NCBI RefSeq assembly: GCF_000169375.1
Contig: NZ_AAXY01000031.1
Location: 1 to 37,950, forward strand
Source: Marinobacter sp. ELB17
GTDB lineage: Bacteria > Pseudomonadota > Gammaproteobacteria > Pseudomonadales > Oleiphilaceae
DNA length: 37,950 bases
Reading direction: 5' to 3'
Positions 33,022 through 37,950 of the stretch are shown here, piece by piece (position 1 is the stretch's first letter; every line of letters begins with the position of its first letter). The position numbers were made by a program, and so were the translations under genes. Under the pieces are notes generated by a model, which saw nothing but the letters and a program-made list of their open reading frames with translations, was not told the DNA's origin and ran no database searches.

Positions 33022-34302
33022 TTGGCTAAGATTCAGGCAATTCGCGGGATGAACGATATCCTGCCCGAACAGACTCCAGTCTGGCAATATGTCGAAGCAA
33101 CGGTGCGCAAGGTGTTGGGGCAATACGGGTACCAGGAAATCCGTATGCCGATTGTGGAACAGACCGACCTGTTCAAGCGCTCTATCGGTGAAGTGACCGA
33201 CATTGTTGAAAAAGAAATGTACACCTTTGACGACCGTAACGGCGACAGCCTGACTCTGCGGCCTGAAGGTACTGCTGGTTGCGTGCGTGCGGCCGAACAG
33301 CACGGCCTGCTGTTCAACCAAACCCGGCGGATGTGGTACACCGGCCAGATGTTTCGTTACGAGCGCCCGCAGAAAGGGCGTTACCGCCAGTTTCACCAGG
33401 TGGGTGTTGAATGTTTTGGTATGGCTGGGCCAGACATAGACGCAGAACTTCTTATGCTGACGGCGCGCTTATGGAAAACGTTTGGTTTGGCTGACCATGC
33501 GCGTCTCGAAATCAACTCGATTGGCACCGCTGAAGCCCGCCGAAACTATCGTGAGGCGTTGGTTGCCTACCTGCAGCAATTCAAAGCCGAGCTCGATGAA
33601 GACAGTCAGCGCCGGCTTGAAAGCAACCCTTTACGGATTCTAGACAGTAAAAGTGCGGCTACCCGTAAGGTTCTGGAGCAGGCACCAAAACTAGACGCCT
33701 GGCTTGACGACGAATCTCGCGATCATTTTGAACGCCTGAAGCAGTTGTTGGACGCCGCCGGGATAGAGTATACGGTGAATCCGGCGCTGGTTCGCGGCCT
33801 GGACTACTACGGCAAGACGGTATTTGAGTGGATCACAGAGAGCCTGGGTGCCCAAGGTACGATTTGCGCCGGTGGCCGCTATGATGGGCTGGTAGAGCAG
33901 TTAGGCGGCAAACCCACGGTCGCCGTTGGTTTTGCCATGGGCGTGGAGCGTCTTATCCTGCTGTTAGAAACCCTTAATTTGATACCCGAGTCGGTCAACA
34001 ATCAGGCCGATGTGTATGTTACCGCCATGGGCGATCAGGCGGTTTCGCCAGCGCTGCTTCTTGCTGAAGAACTGCGGGACCAGCTGCCGGGCTACATCAT
34101 TATTGGCCATTGCGGTGCGGGCAGCTTTAAAAGCCAAATGAAAAAAGCCGATCGAAGCGGCGCCCGTTATGCACTCATTCTTGGTGATAACGAGCTTCAG
34201 AATCAGAGTGTTGGCCTTAAATCTTTGCGTACAGACGAGCCCCAGCAAGAATTCCCTCGGCAGCAGGTTGCCGAGGCTCTGGCGCAGGCGCTGTCGCACT
34301 AA
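33022..34302 (+). CDS. hisS: Histidyl-tRNA synthetase
   Basis: A class II synthetase of 426 residues. Motif 2 is MFRYERPQKGRYRQFHQ near residues 111-127, the HisA motif LVRGLDYYGKTVFEW is near 257-271, and motif 3 GFAMGVERL follows. The C-terminal anticodon-binding domain starts near 335. The start is a TTG at 33022, backed by AAGGG eight bases upstream and by the family N-terminus MAKIQAIRGMNDILP. No in-frame ATG lies close enough to replace it. Confidence 0.96.
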   Translation: MAKIQAIRGMNDILPEQTPVWQYVEATVRKVLGQYGYQEIRMPIVEQTDLFKRSIGEVTDIVEKEMYTFDDRNGDSLTLRPEGTAGCVRAAEQHGLLFNQTRRMWYTGQMFRYERPQKGRYRQFHQVGVECFGMAGPDIDAELLMLTARLWKTFGLADHARLEINSIGTAEARRNYREALVAYLQQFKAELDEDSQRRLESNPLRILDSKSAATRKVLEQAPKLDAWLDDESRDHFERLKQLLDAAGIEYTVNPALVRGLDYYGKTVFEWITESLGAQGTICAGGRYDGLVEQLGGKPTVAVGFAMGVERLILLLETLNLIPESVNNQADVYVTAMGDQAVSPALLLAEELRDQLPGYIIIGHCGAGSFKSQMKKADRSGARYALILGDNELQNQSVGLKSLRTDEPQQEFPRQQVAEALAQALSH

Positions 34303-34343
34303 TTTTTTAAAAGCGCCGTTTCTAATTTATAACAGGAGTTATC

Positions 34344-34997
34344 ATGGCCGAATTGCGTACAGATGAAGAACAGGTTGAAGCGATCAAGCAGTGGTGGAAA
34401 AACAACGGTAGTTCGCTGCTGATTGGTATTGGTGCGGCCCTGGCGATTGTGTTCGGCTGGCAGGCGTGGCAAAACCAGCAGGCCGAGCAGCGTACCGAGG
34501 CCGCCAGCCAGTTTGTCACTCTGATGAACGCCTTTGGCACCGAAGATGAAACCAGCGCCGACACCATCGCTTTCGTGGCTAAGACCCTGCGCGATGAGCA
34601 TGCCGACAGCGCTTACGCGGTTTACGCCAATTTAATGCTGGCTCGGGTTCAGCTCATGCAGAACAATGACGCCGAAGGCGCTGTTGAATCCTTGCAGTGG
34701 GCACTGGATAAAGCGGTGGAGACTCAGCCTCTGGCTTTGGTTGTGCGCAGCCGGCTGGCGCAAGCCCAAATGGCTCTGGAAGATTATGATGCTGCGTTGG
34801 CCACCATTGACGGTGCCAAAGACAGTGACGCTTTTGGTGCCAGGTTTGCCGAATTGCGCGGTGATATTTTGCTCGCGAAAGGTGATCAGGACGGGGCGCG
34901 TGATGCCTATCTGGCAGCGCGCGAACAGGGCGAAGAGAATCGCAATGGCGTTCTGCAACTCAAACTGGCGGATCTGGGTGTCGGGGGTGATGCGTGA
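34344..34997 (+). CDS. yfgM: YfgM, ancillary Sec translocon/periplasmic chaperone-linked membrane protein
   Basis: A 217-residue protein with a cytosolic start (TDEEQVEAIKQWWKNNG), one membrane helix at about residues 23-40, and a periplasmic tetratricopeptide-like part. E. coli YfgM associates with SecYEG and PpiD. The order hisS-yfgM-bamB-der is conserved. Its stop TGA overlaps the GTG of bamB, so the two are probably translationally coupled. Confidence 0.9.
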   Translation: MAELRTDEEQVEAIKQWWKNNGSSLLIGIGAALAIVFGWQAWQNQQAEQRTEAASQFVTLMNAFGTEDETSADTIAFVAKTLRDEHADSAYAVYANLMLARVQLMQNNDAEGAVESLQWALDKAVETQPLALVVRSRLAQAQMALEDYDAALATIDGAKDSDAFGARFAELRGDILLAKGDQDGARDAYLAAREQGEENRNGVLQLKLADLGVGGDA

Positions 34998-36166
34998 CGT
35001 TAAGCGCATGTTTCCGGCAGCTGCGCGCCAGTGCTGTGGTGCTTATGGCAGCCACTCTTATGATTGGTTGCAGCGCCAACGATACGTTTGAACAGCCCGC
35101 TCAATTGCCTGATGTTAACCAGCAGGTGTCATTTGAGCGGGTTTGGAACGTTACGGTGGGTGACGGCCATGACGACGAATTTCTGTACCTGGCACCGCTG
35201 AACGCCGGCGACGTTGTGTACGCCGCATCGGCTGACGGAGAGTTGCTCGCCCTAAACGCAGAAACCGGCAAACAGATCTGGGAAAATTCGGTGAAAGACC
35301 GGATTTTTGCCGGTGTTGGCGGCGATGCCAGTCAATTGTATCTGGTGAGCCGTGATGCCGATTTGCTGGCGCTGTCGCGGGAAGACGGCAGCGAGCTTTG
35401 GCGCGCGTCACTGCCGACTGAAGTTCTGTCGGCACCGCAGTCCAATGGCAGTCTGGTGGTTGTGCAAACCACCGACGGCCGCGTGCTGGCATTCAATGCT
35501 GCTGACGGTGAAAAACGTTGGCAATATGACAGTGTTGTGCCGGCCTTGTCGGTTCGTGCCGCAGCGCCGCCGCTGGTAGGTGCTGACGTTATAATAAGCG
35601 GCTTTGCCAACGGCAAACTGCTGGCTCTGTCTACAGAATCTGGCCAGCCGCTGTGGCAGTACGAGGTAGGTGCGCCCCAGGGCCGTACCGAGCTTGAGCG
35701 CTTGGTCGACATTACCAGCCAGCCTCTGGTGCTGGAAAACACGATTCTGGCGGTGGGCTATCAGGGCAAGCTGGCACTGATTGATTTGCGCACCGGCAAT
35801 GAGATCTGGAGCAAGGCAGCCTCCAGCCTGTATTCGCCAATGGTCAGTAATGGCAACATTTTTCTGGCGTCTGCTAACGGCGACCTGGTTGCTATGCGTG
35901 GGTCCGATCGCCGTGGCCTGTGGACCCAAGATAAACTGGCCTGGCGCCAGCTGACCCAGCCAGTGCCCTTCGACGATTACCTGGTGGTGGGTGACTTTGA
36001 TGGTTACCTGCACGTGGTGTCCCAGGAAAGTGGTGAGCTGGTAGGGCAGATGAAATTTGATGGTGACGGTATCCGCGTACCGGCCCAGCGCCTGAGTAAT
36101 GGTAATCTGCTGATCTTCGGCAATGGCGGTAAACTCGCCGCTTATAGGTTGCAATCGAAAAACTGA
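34994..36166 (+). CDS. bamB: Outer membrane protein assembly factor BamB
   Basis: BamB is a lipoprotein of the BAM complex that folds outer-membrane proteins. The 390-residue protein has a lipoprotein signal with acylated C26 (LMIGC) and an eight-bladed PQQ-type propeller, with repeated blade motifs such as ALNAETGKQIWE and AFNAADGEKRW. The GTG start at 34994 overlaps the yfgM stop as GTGA. It is followed by a hairpin before der. Confidence 0.94.
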   Translation: MTLSACFRQLRASAVVLMAATLMIGCSANDTFEQPAQLPDVNQQVSFERVWNVTVGDGHDDEFLYLAPLNAGDVVYAASADGELLALNAETGKQIWENSVKDRIFAGVGGDASQLYLVSRDADLLALSREDGSELWRASLPTEVLSAPQSNGSLVVVQTTDGRVLAFNAADGEKRWQYDSVVPALSVRAAAPPLVGADVIISGFANGKLLALSTESGQPLWQYEVGAPQGRTELERLVDITSQPLVLENTILAVGYQGKLALIDLRTGNEIWSKAASSLYSPMVSNGNIFLASANGDLVAMRGSDRRGLWTQDKLAWRQLTQPVPFDDYLVVGDFDGYLHVVSQESGELVGQMKFDGDGIRVPAQRLSNGNLLIFGNGGKLAAYRLQSKN

Positions 36167-36175
36167 CGCCACACG

Positions 36176-36209
36176 CGGCCCGGCTCTCAAACCGGGCCGA
36201 CTTCTTTTG
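36176..36209 (+). terminator. Hairpin between bamB and der
   Basis: CGGCCCGG (36176-36183) and CCGGGCCG (36192-36199) form a perfect eight-bp GC stem with an eight-base loop. It is followed by ACTTCTTTT, an imperfect T-tract, so termination is probably partial. Confidence 0.6.
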
Positions 36210-36248
36210 TGAGTAGCGAATGACATTTTTTTTGAGTAGTGAAACACT

Positions 36249-37673
36249 ATGAACCTAGTAATTGCCCTGGTGGGCCGCCCCAACGTGGGCAAGTCCACAT
36301 TGTTTAACCAGATGACCCGTTCGCGGGATGCACTGGTCGCCGATTTTCCGGGACTGACCCGCGACCGTAAATACGGTGAAGGCAATTACGAAAATCAGCG
36401 CTTTATTGTCATTGATACCGGCGGCTTGATGGGCGACGAGCTCGGGCTTGACGCCGCGATGGCCAAGCAGTCTTTGCAGGCGGTTGAAGAAGCCGACATT
36501 GTTCTGTTTATTGTGGATGGCCGCGCTGGTGTAATGCCCGGTGATCAGGTACTTGCTGATCAGCTGCGCCGATCGGGTACGCAGGCTCACCTGGTGATTA
36601 ACAAAACCGATGGCCAGGATCCAAACCTGGTAGCATCGGATTTTTATGCACTGGGTTTTCAATCCCAATTTCGCATTGCCGCATCCCACAATCGCGGCGT
36701 TCGATCTATGTTGGAAATTTTGTTGCCGACGCCGGAGGAAGATGCAGATATAGACGGGGCGCATAATCACCCCGGCATTCGCATCGGTATCGTGGGCCGC
36801 CCCAACGTGGGCAAATCGACACTTGTAAACCGGATGCTCGGTGAAGAGCGCGTTGTAGTTTACGATCTGCCAGGTACCACCCGCGACAGCATTTATATTC
36901 CCTACGAGCGCTTGGGCCAGGAATATACCCTGATTGATACGGCTGGGGTGCGGCGGCGCAAAAATGTGCGAGAGGTGGTAGAAAAGTTCTCGATCATCAA
37001 AACCTTGCAGGCCATAGACGACGCCCACGTGGTGATTTTGGTGATTGACGCCCGCGAGGGGTTGGTCGACCAAGACATGCATCTTATGGGCTTCGTGCTA
37101 AGTGCCGGCCGTTCGTTGGTGATTGCTATCAATAAATGGGATGGCATGAACGGCGAAGACCGTGACAAAGTAAAGGAACAGATTCGCCGGCGTTTGGACT
37201 TTCTGGATTACGCCGACAAGCATTACATTTCGGCGTTGCACGGCTCTGGAGTGGGTGTGATGTACCAGTCGGTCAACGCCTGCTACGAATCGGCTATGGC
37301 AAAATGGCCAACCAATCGTTTGACTACGATTTTGGAAGATGCGATTGCTCAGCACCAGCCGCCCATGGTTCATGGCCGTCGTATTAAGCTGCGCTACGCT
37401 CACCAGGGTGGCTCCAATCCGCCGACGATTGTGGTACACGGCAATCAGACAGACTCTTTGCCCGGTGCTTACAAACGTTACCTCGAGAATAGCTTCCGCA
37501 AGGTGTTAGCGGTAACCGGCACCCCAATCCGCTTCGAGTTTCGCTCCAGTGAAAACCCGTTTGCCCATAAAGTGGACCGGATGACGCCGCGGCAAAAAGT
37601 TAAAAAAGACAACGATGAAAAGAAGGGCGGAGGTAAGCCCAAAAAAGCGCGTCAGAAGAGCTTGAAGCGATGA
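36249..37673 (+). CDS. der: Ribosome biogenesis GTPase Der (EngA)
   Basis: Der has two tandem GTPase domains and assists 50S assembly. In this 474-residue protein, G1 motifs GRPNVGKS lie near residues 9-16 and 183-190. DTGG and DTAG are the two G3 motifs, and NKTD and NKWD the two G4 motifs. The KH-like domain follows from about 360. The tail is highly basic (KKGGGKPKKARQKSLKR). It is followed by a strong terminator. Confidence 0.97.
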   Translation: MNLVIALVGRPNVGKSTLFNQMTRSRDALVADFPGLTRDRKYGEGNYENQRFIVIDTGGLMGDELGLDAAMAKQSLQAVEEADIVLFIVDGRAGVMPGDQVLADQLRRSGTQAHLVINKTDGQDPNLVASDFYALGFQSQFRIAASHNRGVRSMLEILLPTPEEDADIDGAHNHPGIRIGIVGRPNVGKSTLVNRMLGEERVVVYDLPGTTRDSIYIPYERLGQEYTLIDTAGVRRRKNVREVVEKFSIIKTLQAIDDAHVVILVIDAREGLVDQDMHLMGFVLSAGRSLVIAINKWDGMNGEDRDKVKEQIRRRLDFLDYADKHYISALHGSGVGVMYQSVNACYESAMAKWPTNRLTTILEDAIAQHQPPMVHGRRIKLRYAHQGGSNPPTIVVHGNQTDSLPGAYKRYLENSFRKVLAVTGTPIRFEFRSSENPFAHKVDRMTPRQKVKKDNDEKKGGGKPKKARQKSLKR

Positions 37674-37700
37674 TCGTTAGAATAGTATAAAGCGCTAACA

Positions 37701-37741
37701 AAAAAACCAGCCCGTTATGAACAATAACGGGCTGGTTTTTT
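37701..37741. terminator. Bidirectional terminator between der and pta
   Basis: A perfect 18-bp inverted repeat (37701-37718 and 37724-37741, core ACCAGCCCGTTAT) has a five-base loop, an A-run on the left and a T-run on the right. It serves the convergent der and pta genes. Confidence 0.93.
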
Positions 37742-37773
37742 TATGGGTGTTGACTAGGTAAGGCCGGGCAAGA

Positions 37774-37950
37774 TCAGGCTTTTCTGGCGTCTTCCACTTG
37801 CTTGGCCTGAACAGCGGTTATGGCGATGGTGAAGACGATGTCCTCCACCAGCGCTCCCCGTGATAGGTCGTTCACCGGTTTACGCAGCCCTGCAGCATAG
37901 CCCAATGCTGACACGTTAGCGCTTCGCTGCACGCTTTGTATGTGGTGTTG
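37774..37950 (-). CDS. pta: Phosphate acetyltransferase, C-terminal end (gene runs off the window)
   Basis: On the minus strand 58 codons lead to a TGA at 37776-37774. The residues carry the Pta C-terminal signature: QRSANVSALGYAAGLRKPVNDL followed by SRGALVEDIVFTIAITAVQA. Pta interconverts acetyl-CoA and acetyl phosphate. The upstream part, including any N-terminal regulatory domain, lies outside the window. It is convergent with der. Confidence 0.85.
   Translation of the reverse strand, partial: QHHIQSVQRSANVSALGYAAGLRKPVNDLSRGALVEDIVFTIAITAVQAKQVEDARKA

Noticed and set aside
35408..36385. 325-codon open frame on the minus strand opposite bamB and the start of der
   Set aside because: No family resemblance; it covers the promoter and start of der and is explained by codon bias of the plus-strand genes.
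36255..37082. 275-codon minus-strand open frame opposite der
   Set aside because: Mirror of the conserved GTPase motifs on the plus strand; no independent support.
1..37950. Prophage, insertion sequence, toxin-antitoxin or defence island
   Set aside because: No integrase, transposase, terminal inverted repeats or recognisable defence genes; gene order is that of conserved core chromosome throughout.

Overview
The window looks like a chromosomal core segment of a marine gammaproteobacterium of the Marinobacter/Pseudomonas type. This is inferred from the gene order suhB | trmJ-cysE-iscR-iscS ... ndk-rlmN-pilW-rodZ-ispG-hisS-yfgM-bamB-der, from sigma-54 promoters in front of the flagellar rod/hook operons, from a MASE2-like membrane adenylate cyclase, and from a moderately GC-rich composition. 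I see no prophage, insertion sequence, CRISPR array or classical defence island. Almost all of the DNA is housekeeping or flagellar genes.

Layout. 1-147 (-) is the start of an iron(III)-binding periplasmic protein gene, with a sigma-70-type promoter covered by a Fur-box-like sequence. 288-3290 (+) holds a small PilZ protein, the ABC exporter pair yadG-yadH, and queF. 3317-5075 (-) holds a membrane adenylate cyclase and a DUF962/Mpo1-like membrane protein. 5186-6483 holds a YdjA-type nitroreductase (+) and a Lon-N-domain protein (-) separated by a bidirectional terminator. 6860-17702 (+) is the rod/hook/junction block flgBCDE and flgFGHIJKL, each part preceded by a consensus -24/-12 promoter. 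17784-17870 is tRNA-Leu(CAA), followed by queA-tgt-yajC-secD-secF up to a terminator at about 23550.

From 23598 the suhB (-) / trmJ (+) divergent pair leads into cysE, iscR and an iscS-like gene, then directly into ndk, rlmN, pilW, rodZ, ispG, hisS, yfgM, bamB and der. The window ends in the 3' end of pta (-), which faces der across a strong bidirectional terminator.

How the genes work together. The flg genes encode rod, hook, P/L rings, hook cap, muramidase and hook-filament junctions. queF, queA and tgt are three steps of queuosine tRNA modification; trmJ and rlmN add further RNA methylations. yajC-secD-secF is the Sec translocon accessory complex. pilW, bamB, yfgM and rodZ serve pilus, outer-membrane and cell-shape assembly.

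The most unusual points are these. (1) The isc locus is reduced to iscR plus an IscS-like desulfurase that lacks the usual IscU-docking C-terminal tail; iscU, iscA, hscB, hscA, fdx and iscX are absent between iscS and ndk. The iscR promoter nevertheless keeps a near-consensus type 1 IscR box, and IscR keeps all its cluster ligands. (2) The SuhB homologue has lost the metal-binding aspartates of the inositol-monophosphatase motif, so it is probably a pseudo-enzyme. (3) Smaller oddities are a charged low-complexity tail on CysE, a 3 x 13-bp tandem repeat before hisS, a G1-U72 pair in the tRNA, and composition shifts in the surface-exposed parts of flgE, flgK and flgL.
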